Assembly (NCBI GenBank): GCA_037045045.1
Contig: JBAOHL010000002.1
Coordinates: forward strand, 248,001-312,000
Source: Phosphoribacter sp037045045
GTDB lineage: Bacteria; Actinomycetota; Actinomycetes; Actinomycetales; Dermatophilaceae
DNA: 64,000 nt
Direction: 5' to 3'
The notes under the pieces are model-generated. The model worked only from the letters and a program-made list of their open reading frames with translations, had not been told where the DNA came from and made no database searches. This document shows positions 32,085 through 41,331 of the stretch, one piece after another. A program made the position numbers and the translations under genes. How positions within the stretch are numbered: the stretch's first letter is position 1; each line of letters starts with the position of its first letter.

Positions 32085-33683
32085 ATGCCTGTCGGATGGG
32101 CTGCGACCCACGCGTCGACGGGCGTGGCCGACCTCGCCAAGGTCCTGCTCGTCGGGTCGCTGGTGCTGCTGCTCTCGCTGGTCGCGGTACGCATCTCGGT
32201 ACGGTCCAAGCTGCCGAGCCTGTTGCTCTACCTCGGCATCGGGGTCGCCTTGGGCGAATCGGGCCTGGGCATCAGGTTCGACGACACCGAGCTCACCCAG
32301 GTGCTCGGCTACAGCGCCCTCGTGCTCATCCTCGCCGAGGGCGGACTGACCACCCGATGGAGCGGCGTCCGACGGGCGGTCCTGCCTGCCGCGGTCTTGT
32401 CCACGGTGGGCGTCGTCGTGTCGGTGGCCGTGATCGGCGTGGCCGCGCGCCTGCTCCTCGGCCTGTCGTGGGAGACCGCCCTGCTCGTCGGAGCGATCCT
32501 GTCCTCGACCGACGCCGCCGCGGTGTTCTCGGTGCTGCGTTCGGTCACCCTCCCCCGGCGGCTGTCCGGGCTGCTCGAAGCCGAATCGGGGTTCAACGAC
32601 GCCCCGGTCGTCATCGCCGTCACGGCGCTGGCTCTGCGGCTCGTCCCGAACGCCGAGCACGAGCCGTGGTGGACGCTGGCCCTGCACGCGATCCTCGAGC
32701 TCGTCGCCGGTGCCGCCCTCGGCATGGCCATCGGCTGGCTCGGCGCCCGGCTTGTGCGCCGGTTTGCCGGGTCCTCCTCGACGCTGTTCAGCATCGGCAT
32801 CGTCGCCCTCGCCGTGCTCGCGTATGCCGCGGCCTCGAGCCTGCACGTGTCCGGGTTCATCGCGGCATACCTGTGCGGACTGGTTCTGGGCAACATGGGG
32901 CTGCCGCACCGGCCCGCCGTCCAAGGGTTCGCGGAGGCCTGTGGATCGATGGCCCAGGTCGGGCTGTTCGTCCTCCTCGGGCTGCTCGCCTCGCCCAGCC
33001 GCCTCGACGAGCAGATCGGGCACGCCGTCGTCATCGGCCTGGTCCTGCTCGTGGTGGCCCGGCCGGCGTCGGTGTTCGTCTCGCTCCTGCCGTTCCGGAT
33101 GACGTGGCAGGAGCAGGCGTTCTTGTCGTGGGCCGGGTTGCGCGGCGCGGTCCCGGTCGTGCTCGCCACGGTGCCGGTGACGGCCGGCGCGCCCGGGACG
33201 TTGTGGCTGTTCGACCTCGTCTTCGTCCTCGTCGCCGTCTACACGCTGATCCAGGCCCCCAGCCTGCCCTGGGTCGCCCGCCGGCTGGGTCTGGCCGAGC
33301 CCGCCCGGCAACGGACGGTCAACGTCGAGACGACGGCCTTGGAGGAGCTCGACGCCGACATGCTCACCGTGACGGTCGGCCCGGCGTCCAAGCTCCACGG
33401 CGTCGAGGTGTTCGAGCTGCGCCTGCCCGAAGGAGCCAACGTCACGTTGGTGGTGCGCGCAGGCACGGCGTTCGTCCCCCAACCGTCGACCCATCTTCGG
33501 CGTGGCGACCAGTTCCTCGTCGTGACGACCGCGGCCGCCCGAGGCGGGGCCGAGGACCGCATCCACGCGGTGAGCCGCAACGGCCGGCTTGCGGGCTGGT
33601 TCACCTCAGCCACCATCCCGCCGCCCGACGGGGGCCGTCGCGGGCGGCGGGCGGATTCGGCCGGCGAGGGCGCCGCCACGTAG
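32085..33683 (+). CDS. potassium/proton antiporter, CPA family with TrkA-C domain
   Basis: A 532-aa antiporter. Twelve or so transmembrane helices span about residues 15-395, with the ion-binding SSTDAAAVFS and the GLLEAESGFNDAPVV motif typical of NhaP2/CvrA-like K+/H+ antiporters. The cytoplasmic tail (about residues 415-510) is a TrkA-C domain (ELRLPEGANVTLVVRAG, RRGDQFLVV) that may bind a nucleotide ligand; c-di-AMP is one known ligand of such domains, relevant because a c-di-AMP riboswitch lies in this window. Divergent from the acylase gene. Confidence 0.85.
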   Translation: MPVGWAATHASTGVADLAKVLLVGSLVLLLSLVAVRISVRSKLPSLLLYLGIGVALGESGLGIRFDDTELTQVLGYSALVLILAEGGLTTRWSGVRRAVLPAAVLSTVGVVVSVAVIGVAARLLLGLSWETALLVGAILSSTDAAAVFSVLRSVTLPRRLSGLLEAESGFNDAPVVIAVTALALRLVPNAEHEPWWTLALHAILELVAGAALGMAIGWLGARLVRRFAGSSSTLFSIGIVALAVLAYAAASSLHVSGFIAAYLCGLVLGNMGLPHRPAVQGFAEACGSMAQVGLFVLLGLLASPSRLDEQIGHAVVIGLVLLVVARPASVFVSLLPFRMTWQEQAFLSWAGLRGAVPVVLATVPVTAGAPGTLWLFDLVFVLVAVYTLIQAPSLPWVARRLGLAEPARQRTVNVETTALEELDADMLTVTVGPASKLHGVEVFELRLPEGANVTLVVRAGTAFVPQPSTHLRRGDQFLVVTTAAARGGAEDRIHAVSRNGRLAGWFTSATIPPPDGGRRGRRADSAGEGAAT

Positions 33684-33722
33684 ACTTCGGGCGCTCGACC
33701 GACCGTTTCCCCGGAGGAACCC

Positions 33723-34217
33723 GTGCCCACGTACGCCTACGCGTGCACCGCCTGTGACCACACGTTCGACCTGGTCCAATCCTTCAGCGACGACCCGCTG
33801 ACGGTGTGCCCGGAGTGCGACGGGCGGCTGCGCAAGGTCTACGGCTCCATCGGGGTGACGTTCAAGGGGTCGGGCTTCTACCGCACCGATTCGCGCTCCG
33901 CGACCTCGTCGCGCAGGTCCCCAGCCAAGTCCGAATCCGCCGGCGCGGCAGCGACCCCGGGAGCCGGTTCGAGCTCCGGTGGCTCCCCCGGCGCGTCGTC
34001 GGGTTCCGGGTCTTCTGGGTCGTCCGGTTCAGGGTCTTCCGGTTCGGGGTCTTCCGGTTCCGGGTCTTCCGGTTCCGGGTCTTCCGGTTCCGGGTCTTCC
34101 GGTTCCGGGTCTTCCGGGTCGTCGGGGTCGAGGTCCTCGGGTTCGAGGTCGGGTTCCGGGTCGTCCGGGTCGAGGTCCTCGGGTTCGAGGTCGGGGTCCG
34201 GCGGCTCGTCGAGCTGA
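33723..34217 (+). CDS. FmdB-family zinc-ribbon protein with Gly-Ser repeat tail
   Basis: A 164-aa protein. Residues 1-55 are the FmdB/CxxC_CxxC regulatory zinc ribbon (MPTYAYACTACDH, VCPECDGRLRKVYGSIGVTFKGSGFYRTD). The rest is a low-complexity tail, from about residue 85 made of SGSGSSG units encoded by a 15-bp tandem repeat (33995-34215). FmdB proteins are usually ~75-110 aa, so the tail is long and likely to vary in length. The function of the family is unknown. GTG 33723 follows a CGGAGGAAC ribosome site. Confidence 0.85.
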   Translation: MPTYAYACTACDHTFDLVQSFSDDPLTVCPECDGRLRKVYGSIGVTFKGSGFYRTDSRSATSSRRSPAKSESAGAAATPGAGSSSGGSPGASSGSGSSGSSGSGSSGSGSSGSGSSGSGSSGSGSSGSGSSGSSGSRSSGSRSGSGSSGSRSSGSRSGSGGSSS

Positions 34218-34355
34218 CGAGTCGGCCGGACGGGGGCGCCGCGCTGCGCGGCATACCGGCGCGCTGCCGTCCACAGCCTGTTGGACATCCGTCCCACGAT
34301 CCACAGCGGGGATGCCGCGCCTGTCCTGCACCCGATGGACCCCTAGCCTTCGGGT

Positions 34356-35198
34356 ATGAGTGACGCACGAGCGCCCGAGATGCGCGCCGAGGTGGGGGTC
34401 ATCGGCGGCTCGGGGTTCTACAGCTTCCTCTCCGACGCGCAGCGGCTGGCCGTCCAGACGCCCTTCGGAGCGCCGAGCGACGACCTCGTCGTCGGATCCA
34501 TCCTGGGTCGACGGGTGGCGTTCGTCGCCCGACACGGACACGACCACCGCTTTCCCCCGCACCGGGTCAACTACCGCGCCAACCTCTGGGCGTTGCGGTC
34601 CGTGGGGGTTCGCCAGGTCCTCGGTCCGTGCGCGGTCGGCAGCCTCGACCCCGATCTCGGGCCCGGCTCCGTCGTCGTGCCCGACCAGATCGTCGACCGC
34701 ACGTGGGGTCGCTCGCACACCGTGTACGACGACGTGGGTGCGGTCGTCCACGTCGCCTTCGCCGATCCGTACTGCCCGCAGGGGCGGTCCGCAGCCGCCG
34801 CGGCGCTGTCCGCCTCGGGCCTGCCTCACCGCTTCGGCGGGACACTCGTCGTCGTTAACGGGCCGCGCTTCTCCACCCGGGCCGAGAGCCGCTGGCACCA
34901 GCAGGCCGGCGGCACCATCGTCGGGATGACGGCGATGCCCGAGGCGGCGATCGCGCGTGAGCTCGCGCTGTGCTTCACCACCGTGGCCCTGGTGACGGAC
35001 CTCGACGCCGGTGTGGAGCACGGCGAGGGCGTGACGCACGACGAGGTCATCGCCCAGTTCGAGCACAACATGCCCGGCTTCAAGGCCCTCGTCGCCGACA
35101 TCGTCGAGGGGTTGCCACCGCAGCAGGACGACGCCGACGCCACCTGCTCGTGCCGGCACGCCCTCGACGGACTGCGCCTGCCCTTCGTGTTGCCGTGA
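34356..35198 (+). CDS. mtnP: S-methyl-5'-thioadenosine phosphorylase
   Basis: A 280-aa PNP-family phosphorylase that splits 5'-methylthioadenosine to adenine and 5-methylthioribose-1-P for methionine salvage. Visible: VGVIGGSGFYSFL, ARHGHDHRFPPHRVNYRANLWAL, NGPRFSTRAESRWHQQAGG and GMTAMPEAAIARELALCF, all diagnostic of the MTAP/PNP-II group, with the TDLDAGVEHGEGVTHDEV tail region. ATG 34356; its stop overlaps the next gene's GTG. Confidence 0.9.
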   Translation: MSDARAPEMRAEVGVIGGSGFYSFLSDAQRLAVQTPFGAPSDDLVVGSILGRRVAFVARHGHDHRFPPHRVNYRANLWALRSVGVRQVLGPCAVGSLDPDLGPGSVVVPDQIVDRTWGRSHTVYDDVGAVVHVAFADPYCPQGRSAAAAALSASGLPHRFGGTLVVVNGPRFSTRAESRWHQQAGGTIVGMTAMPEAAIARELALCFTTVALVTDLDAGVEHGEGVTHDEVIAQFEHNMPGFKALVADIVEGLPPQQDDADATCSCRHALDGLRLPFVLP

Positions 35199-35881
35199 GC
35201 GCACCACCGTGGCGGTTGGGCCCGCCACCAGCCCCACCCGAGCGGATCCCCTGGTGGCGTCGTCGACCTGCCTCGCGCCGGATGCGCCACCGAGTGAGCG
35301 TGATCCGACGGGTCCTCGCTGCGGCACTCGTAGGTGGTGCCGTGCTCTCGGGGCTACGCGTGGCCTTCCCGGCACCGCCTGCGGCCGGCATCCCCGTGCT
35401 CGTCACGACTGCCGCGATGCCGGCCGGATCCCGACTGGCCGGGTCCGACGTCCGCGTGGTCCTGCGAGCACCCGCCGAGGTCCCTCACGGCGCGTTGACC
35501 GATCCCGGCCAAGCCAATGACCGGGTCCTCGCCGCCCCCATCGAGGCGGGCGAGTTGCTCACCGAGGCGCGGCTGCACGGGGCCGGCCTCCTGGTCGGCC
35601 AGCCTCCTGGGCGGGTCGCCGTGGCGATTTCTCTCGCCGACCACGCGATGGCATCGGTGCTGCGCCCGGGCGACGAGGTCAGCGTGCTGACCCCAGGCAC
35701 GGGCGCCGTCGTCGCGCACGCCACGGTGTTGGCGATCCAGGCCGCCGAAGGATCGGCCGGGATCTCGCTCGGCGGCACCGGCCACCTCGTCGTCGCGCTC
35801 ACGGCAACCGAGGCCAGTGCTGTCGCGGCCGTCTCGGCTGGGCCAGAGGTGGGTTTCGTCGTGGCCCTGCACAGCTCCTGA
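35195..35881 (+). CDS. SAF-domain (CpaB/RcpC-like) membrane protein
   Basis: A 228-aa protein with a basic, Pro-rich cytoplasmic head, one helix (about residues 42-60), then a SAF domain (PVLVTTAAMPAGSRLAGSDVRVV) and a beta-rich end (VAVAISLADHAMASVLRPGDEVSVL). This is the layout of CpaB/RcpC proteins of tight-adherence pili. No tad genes are near, so the role is uncertain. GTG 35195 overlaps the mtnP stop (GTGA), indicating translational coupling despite unrelated functions. Confidence 0.75.
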   Translation: MSAPPWRLGPPPAPPERIPWWRRRPASRRMRHRVSVIRRVLAAALVGGAVLSGLRVAFPAPPAAGIPVLVTTAAMPAGSRLAGSDVRVVLRAPAEVPHGALTDPGQANDRVLAAPIEAGELLTEARLHGAGLLVGQPPGRVAVAISLADHAMASVLRPGDEVSVLTPGTGAVVAHATVLAIQAAEGSAGISLGGTGHLVVALTATEASAVAAVSAGPEVGFVVALHSS

Positions 35882-36136
35882 GGCCCCGATCGCCCCCGCC
35901 GGAGAGGCCACATCGTTGTGCCGGCGGGCAACGATGTCCCACATCAGTCTTCGGACACGCCGCGCGCCGATTTTCCTTCCCTTGTCCCCTTCGCTACCGT
36001 TATGGCGCTCACGGGGGGTTACCCAGACGTGGGCACACTTCATACAGTGCTCCCGACGACTGCCTAAATCGGTCGTTCTCGAGGCGTGGGAGCTTCTCAC
36101 GTCCGGGAGCCCCGAGATCAAAGGAATGATCAACCC

Positions 36137-36499
36137 ATGCTCAAGGGTTTCAAGGACTTCCTCATGCGCGGCAACGTCGTCGACCTGGCGGTCGCGGTCG
36201 TTATCGGCGCTGCCTTTGGCAAGGTCGTCGAGGCCTTCGTGACGGTCATCATGGACCTCATCGGCAAGCTCGGCGGCACGCCGGACTTCTCCGGGTGGGC
36301 CCCGGGTGGCGTGCACATCGGCACGTTTATCACCGTGCTCATCTCCTTCCTTATCGTCGCGGCCGCCGTGTACTTCATGGTCGTCTCGCCGATGAACAGG
36401 ATCGCCGAGCGGCGCAAGGCCGGCGAAGCGACCGAAGAAGAGCCCTCGGCCGAGGTGGCTCTACTCACCGAGATCCGCGACTCGCTGCGCGCCCGCTGA
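36137..36499 (+). CDS. mscL: large-conductance mechanosensitive channel MscL
   Basis: A 120-aa MscL. The MLKGFKDFLMRGNVVDLAVAVVIGAAFGKVVEAFVT start is the S1 helix and TM1 with the constriction region; TM2 is GTFITVLISFLIVAAAVYFMVV; the C-terminal helical bundle is RAKAGEA-like and acidic. It forms a pentamer that opens on hypo-osmotic shock. The start is fixed by homology. The 255 bp upstream hold no gene; GC is locally lower near 35970-36070 and probably contains the promoter. A strong terminator follows. Confidence 0.93.
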   Translation: MLKGFKDFLMRGNVVDLAVAVVIGAAFGKVVEAFVTVIMDLIGKLGGTPDFSGWAPGGVHIGTFITVLISFLIVAAAVYFMVVSPMNRIAERRKAGEATEEEPSAEVALLTEIRDSLRAR

Positions 36500-36533
36500 C
36501 CCGGGACTCCGCTACTCGCATCGAGAACCACCG

Positions 36534-36568
36534 ACGGGGTGGGAGCCGACGGGCTCCCACCCCGTTTC
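36534..36568. terminator. bidirectional terminator between mscL and helicase-like gene
   Basis: Perfect 14-bp stem (ACGGGGTGGGAGCC / complement) with a 4-nt loop, followed by TTCTC on the plus strand. It lies between two convergent genes and can end transcription from both. Confidence 0.8.
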
Positions 36569-36601
36569 TCATGCCCGGGCCCAAGCTCCGGCGCCGGCGG
36601 A

Positions 36602-39600
36602 TCACTCCCAATGCGGCGGGCGTTGCTCCTGCAGCCACGCGTCGTGGGCAGCCTCGTCACGCCGCTCGCCCCACCCGCGGTCGGTGTCGTCGCGCGTCTG
36701 CTCTGGCGCCCGGACGGCCCGTGCGGGTCGCCCCGACTCGGTAGCGGTGCCTTCACCGGCGGACGCCCCGGTCGGGGAGCCTGCGCTCGCTGCGTCGTCG
36801 CTCGATGCGGCCAGGTCGGTCGCCTCTGGGCGTACCTCGGACTCGCCGCTCTCCGGCGTCGGCCCAGCAGCCGCGTTCGGGGCCTCGGGTCCTGCCATCG
36901 GCGCCTCCCCGCCAATCTCCAGCCGGACCTGCTCGCGGACCGCCGCGACGATCCGAGCCACCTCACGGGCCGGGTCGCGGTATAGATCGGTGCTCCACAC
37001 CCGCAGGTGTCGCCAGCCCAGGGCCTCGAGTTGCTCGGGCCGGAGCCGGTCGCGCGCGCGGACCCCCTCGATCGCGGCGTATGCGGGGCCGTCGCCGTCG
37101 ACCGCGACAAGGTAGCGGTCGCGAACCGCCCGGTGCCCGACCGCCAGGTCGACGGTATGCCGCCCGATCCCGTGTCGAGGCAGGACTCGAAGTCCCTCGT
37201 GGCGAAGCCGCGCGGCCAGGTCGGCCAACAGCGCGTCTTCCGTCGAGTCAGCCGGGACGCCGACCCCGTCTTCGGATTCCGGCGTCGACTCGGGGGTCGA
37301 CCCGGCCTCGCCAGCCCACGCGAGGATGCTCCGCAGCGCCTCCGGCCCGGGTGCGCGCAGCCGGGCGGGGTCCAGGTCGCCCGCGGTGAGCGTCGAGACG
37401 ACGACGAGTTCGTCTCTGGCCAGCGTCAGCGCCCTGGCCAGCCCCTCCCGGGCGCCCGCGACGGTGAGCGAAGGGAAGCGGTGCAGCACGCGCCCATGCG
37501 GGGTCCGCCCGTAGCCGACCCCCAGGATCACCACGTCTCGCCGCTGGGCCGGCTCCTGCAGACTCGTCACGGCGAACGGTTCGCGGGCCCTCTCGTCGAA
37601 GAAGTCCGACACCGGCTCGATGCGACCGGGCACGGATATCGCACGCAATGCCTCGCGGACCTGACGTGCGACCCGGTCGGCCAAGGCCGGGGTGACGGCG
37701 ACGACGCCGAGGGAGGACTCCGGACGGGTCCGGGCGTGCTCGATGACGAGCTCGACCAGGCGCACGACCTCGGCATCGGTCCACTCGATGGCCTCGTCTC
37801 CGCCTGGGGCGATCTGGGCGGCTCCCTCGACCGTGACGAGGCGGACCGCACTGTCAGCGCCGCGACCCGGAGCTCCGGTGAGTGCGGACGGCATACCGAC
37901 GAAGGGACGGGCGACCAAGGCTCCGGCCAGGCGCACGTCGAATCGACCGTGCCGCCAGTCCAGGCTGCGCACCGGCAGAAGTTCGGCGGCATCCGCGAGG
38001 ACGGGTGGAGCGGGCAGTTCGGGCGACGGCGGTCGGAGCGGGCCGGCCGAGGCGCCGACGACGAACGGGGCCGGGCGCGGGCCGCCAGGGTCGCCGACGA
38101 TCAGGGCCTGGCGGGCGCGGGAGAGGGCTGAGACGACCTCGGCGGCGGTGAGCGCATCGGCGTCCTGGACGATGACGAGGTCGAAGGACGTGCCCGGCGG
38201 CAGGAGTTGGGCCACGGCATACGGGCTCATCGCCAGGCACGGGCGCAACGCGGTGAGGACGTCCTCGGTCTCGCGGAACAGGTCGGCGAAGGGCAGCAGC
38301 CGACGCTGGGCGGCGCCCTGCACGCGCAGCAGTTCGGCCTGGCGGGGGTGGGCGGCGAGCTGAGCGCGAGCGCGCCGGTCGACGTCGGCGCGCACCTCGA
38401 TGGCCAGGGCGTCGCGTCGGGCAACGTCGAGGGTGCGCAATCGAGCGGCGGCGGCGTGCAGCCGGGGGCCGTCGTGGTCGCGGTAGCGCGGGTCGGTCGC
38501 CGAGACCTCCTGGGCCAGCGACGTCCACCAGATGTGTTCGAGCTCGACGGGCACCTGGTCGGCGGCAACGCTGCGTCGGGCGAAGTCGTCGAGGACCTCG
38601 CCCATCCCGGCTTCGCGCAGCTCGCGCAGCACCGGCGTGACGTGCGGGAGGATGTCGAGGCGGTCGAGCCGCTCGGCGAGGCGTCCGAGTCGGGCCCGCA
38701 ACAGCGGCAGGCCGGTGCCGACGAGGTCGCCGCCCTCGTCGGTCGGGCCGAGCCGCTCCCCCAGCCAGGTGAGGTCCGCGTCGAGGTCGTCGTAGACCAG
38801 TTGCGCCTCGTCGAGCCGCGGGGAGATCTCCGGTCGACCACCGGCACCCACGAGCCGGTGCCAGGCGCGGCGCTGCTCGCGAGCCGAGGCGAGCTCCGCG
38901 TGCAGGTCCTGCGGCGGGCGGCCGGGGCGCAGCAACCGCCGGGCTTGACGGCGCACCCGCGAACGAGCCGCCGCACCGAGGTGCACCGACTGGGTCTCGC
39001 GGAACGCCCGGTCGCCGGTCGCGACGACGTGCTCGTCGAGGGGGATGTCGAAGATCTCGGGGCGGAAGACCTCGAGGGTGGCGCGGACCCCGTGCATGGT
39101 CCGGAGGGCGGTGCGCCAGTCGTCGGCGGAACGGGCCGCCGGGAGGCTGGACTCGGCGAGGATGCCGTCGAGCTGCTTCGCTGGTTCGTTGAGCCCGACG
39201 CCGGACAGTCGGGTAACGATCTCGCGGGCTCGCTCGACGTCGGCGTCGGTGGCGATGTCCGCGCCGTACCACGGGTCGCCGGCCGGGTCGTCGGACCACG
39301 CCCCGGCCTCCGCGGCTCCCTGCAGGTCGCTGGCCAGGTGATCGAGCTGGGCGTGACTGACGTCGCGGATCGCTGTGCCGGACAAACGGATCCGTGACCC
39401 CGGTGGCGGTTGACGAGCGGCGAGGGCGGCGATGGCGACCTGTGCCTCATGCGCGCTGACGCCCCACGGGCTCCGTGGCTCGTGCATGGCCTCGACGTGG
39501 TCGACAAGGCGTTGCCGGTCAGCGGCGAGTTCGCGCAGGTCGACCGGCTCGGCGGCCGAGGTCGGCGTCGAGGTCGGCGTCGAGGGCGAGCCGGCCTGGG

Positions 39601-40696
39601 CGCGTTCGACGGCCGCCCCGAGCGCGGCGGCGACTGCGTGCCGATCGGTGACGGCGGCGTCGACGGGCAGGACGAGATCGCCGAGGCCGACGCCCTCGAG
39701 GCGGGCGACAAGGTCCTCGACCGACGAGCGCAGCGGCGAGACGAGCAGCACGCGCCGGCCGTCGCGGGCGGCAGCGGCGACGACGTTGGCCACCGTCTGG
39801 GTCGCGCCGGTGCCTGGCGGGGCCTGCACGACGAGCTGGGCACCGGAGCGCACCGCCTCGACGACCGACGCCTGCACCGCGTCGGCATCGAGGACGAGCA
39901 GTTCCCGAGAGGGGTCGGGGTCGGGCACGACGTCGCCGAGGGCCGAACGCAGCCGCGCCTGGGCGTGCGGGTCGCCGCCGAGCCCGGCGACGAGGTCGAC
40001 CTGGCCGAGCCATTCGGCGTTGGCGGTGAGGTCGGCGACCATCGGCGCCTTGGTGTACGGATAGGTCCCGAGGATCAGCCGCGGCACGACCTCGAACCCC
40101 GGGATGTCGGCGCAGAGGCGACCCAGGGCGGCATACACGGGGTACGGGTCGAATCCGGCCGAGACCCGGGTCAGTTCGGCCATCCCCACGGCGTCGACCT
40201 CGATGCCGGCGACCGACCGAAGGTAGTTGACGAGGACGGGGTTGAGGTCGACCGACGGGCCGAGGTCGAGGTCGAAGTCCTGTTCGGCGGGGCTGTGCGG
40301 GCGCAGCCGGCACGGGCGCAGCAGCACCGGCGAATCGACGACCGCCCTGGCTCGCGGGGAGTTCCACGAGGCCGACCCGATGGCGATGTACGTGCAGGCC
40401 AGGCCGCGCTCGGCTTCGAGGCTGCGCGCGCGAGTGTGCAACGCGCGAGCGGTGTCGAGGGCCTCGGCCAGGGCCAGCGGTTCGCGGACGAGGTCGGACA
40501 GGCGGGTCGGGCGACCGGCCAGGAGCATGGAGACCCCGCCAGGGTGGGCGAGGGTGAGGTCGAGGTGCCCGCCGGGGTGCTCGCCCGCCCACAGGAGGGT
40601 GTTCGGTCCGCCGACGTCGGTGAGGGTGCGCGCCCACCCCGCGATGGCAGCCGCCAGCGGGCGGTCCTGGGCGGTCGGCGGGACGGAGGCGCTCAC
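36602..40696 (-). CDS. large helicase-like protein with C-terminal REase-like domain, degenerate ATPase motifs
   Basis: 1364 aa. The N-terminal ~280 residues match the DUF4011-type head of SF1-like proteins. Around residue 292 the P-loop reads APPGTGATQT: the catalytic Lys of GTGKT is Ala. The Walker B counterpart near 842 is VIVQDADAL (no DE). The motif VI region near 1120 is ALTLARDEL without the usual Arg. At about residues 1185-1260 a Vsr/MTES_1575-like PD-(D/E)XK domain follows (HTVDLAVGH, YLVAVDGDGPAY, LEALGWRHLRVWS). The last ~110 residues are disordered. It probably binds DNA as a non-hydrolysing scaffold; function unknown. Confidence 0.75.
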   Translation of the reverse strand: MSASVPPTAQDRPLAAAIAGWARTLTDVGGPNTLLWAGEHPGGHLDLTLAHPGGVSMLLAGRPTRLSDLVREPLALAEALDTARALHTRARSLEAERGLACTYIAIGSASWNSPRARAVVDSPVLLRPCRLRPHSPAEQDFDLDLGPSVDLNPVLVNYLRSVAGIEVDAVGMAELTRVSAGFDPYPVYAALGRLCADIPGFEVVPRLILGTYPYTKAPMVADLTANAEWLGQVDLVAGLGGDPHAQARLRSALGDVVPDPDPSRELLVLDADAVQASVVEAVRSGAQLVVQAPPGTGATQTVANVVAAAARDGRRVLLVSPLRSSVEDLVARLEGVGLGDLVLPVDAAVTDRHAVAAALGAAVERAQAGSPSTPTSTPTSAAEPVDLRELAADRQRLVDHVEAMHEPRSPWGVSAHEAQVAIAALAARQPPPGSRIRLSGTAIRDVSHAQLDHLASDLQGAAEAGAWSDDPAGDPWYGADIATDADVERAREIVTRLSGVGLNEPAKQLDGILAESSLPAARSADDWRTALRTMHGVRATLEVFRPEIFDIPLDEHVVATGDRAFRETQSVHLGAAARSRVRRQARRLLRPGRPPQDLHAELASAREQRRAWHRLVGAGGRPEISPRLDEAQLVYDDLDADLTWLGERLGPTDEGGDLVGTGLPLLRARLGRLAERLDRLDILPHVTPVLRELREAGMGEVLDDFARRSVAADQVPVELEHIWWTSLAQEVSATDPRYRDHDGPRLHAAAARLRTLDVARRDALAIEVRADVDRRARAQLAAHPRQAELLRVQGAAQRRLLPFADLFRETEDVLTALRPCLAMSPYAVAQLLPPGTSFDLVIVQDADALTAAEVVSALSRARQALIVGDPGGPRPAPFVVGASAGPLRPPSPELPAPPVLADAAELLPVRSLDWRHGRFDVRLAGALVARPFVGMPSALTGAPGRGADSAVRLVTVEGAAQIAPGGDEAIEWTDAEVVRLVELVIEHARTRPESSLGVVAVTPALADRVARQVREALRAISVPGRIEPVSDFFDERAREPFAVTSLQEPAQRRDVVILGVGYGRTPHGRVLHRFPSLTVAGAREGLARALTLARDELVVVSTLTAGDLDPARLRAPGPEALRSILAWAGEAGSTPESTPESEDGVGVPADSTEDALLADLAARLRHEGLRVLPRHGIGRHTVDLAVGHRAVRDRYLVAVDGDGPAYAAIEGVRARDRLRPEQLEALGWRHLRVWSTDLYRDPAREVARIVAAVREQVRLEIGGEAPMAGPEAPNAAAGPTPESGESEVRPEATDLAASSDDAASAGSPTGASAGEGTATESGRPARAVRAPEQTRDDTDRGWGERRDEAAHDAWLQEQRPPHWE

Positions 40697-40857
40697 CCCT
40701 GCAGGCTAACGACTCGACGGCGCCGGGCCCGCACCCGACCGCGGGGTGTCCGCCGCAGATGCCCGTATGCCGCGGGCCCGCTGTGCGCAGCGTCGTCCGG
40801 GGCCTGCACCGGCTGGCACAATGGGCCTTCGTGCCTGCGCCTCGAGCGCGCTGGCCG

Positions 40858-40930
40858 GCCCTCGTAGCTCAGGGGATAGAGCACCGCTCTCCTAAAGCGG
40901 GTGTCGGCAGTTCGAATCTGCCCGGGGGCA
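40858..40930 (+). tRNA. tRNA-Arg (CCT)
   Basis: A full cloverleaf from GCCCTCGTAGCTCAG to the discriminator A at 40930. The anticodon loop CTCCTAA gives anticodon CCT for AGG. The T-loop is AGTTCGAATC; CCA is not encoded. A tyrosine-recombinase remnant ends 17 bp downstream, so this tRNA is the probable integration site of the decayed island to its right. Confidence 0.95.
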
Positions 40931-40946
40931 CGACTCTTTCAGCAGG

Positions 40947-41261
40947 TCAGGCACCATATGCGGCTGGGACGGGAGCGCCGCGGGGTCCTTTCGGGGCCGT
41001 TGTGGCGCAGTTGCGACACAAGAGCGTCGAGGCTGCGCCGACCGCGTCGAGGCCATCGGGGAACAGCCCGGTGTACACGTCGAGCGTCATCGCCGGCGAG
41101 GCGTGCCCGAGCATCTGTTGCGCCGCCTTCACATTGGCACCGGCCGCCATGGCCAGCGATGCCGCGGTGTGGCGCAAGTCGTGCGGAGTGACGTCGTCCA
41201 GCCCGACCCGTTCACTCGCGGGAGCCCCCGCCAACCGACTATCAGCGGCATCATCAGTCAC
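40947..41261 (-). pseudogene. tyrosine recombinase/phage integrase, C-terminal fragment
   Basis: 104 codons of an integrase C-terminus: HDLRHTAASLAMAAGANVKAAQQMLGHASPAMTLDVY includes the HxxR, the second His and the catalytic Tyr of the active site. The N-terminal SAM-like domain and first catalytic Arg are missing; the upstream sequence has no matching frame. The tail ends next to tRNA-Arg, the usual layout for a tRNA-targeting island. The fragment cannot be active by itself. Confidence 0.82.
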
Positions 41262-41331
41262 GGCTCAGCGGCGGGGCCCCGCGCTCCGCCCTACGGGCTG
41301 ACGCCCTCGGGCTCCGCGCACCCCACCGCCA

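Noticed and set aside
35882..36136. Riboswitch or structured leader before mscL
   Set aside because: I found no conserved riboswitch blocks and only weak, scattered complementarity; it is treated as an ordinary promoter region.
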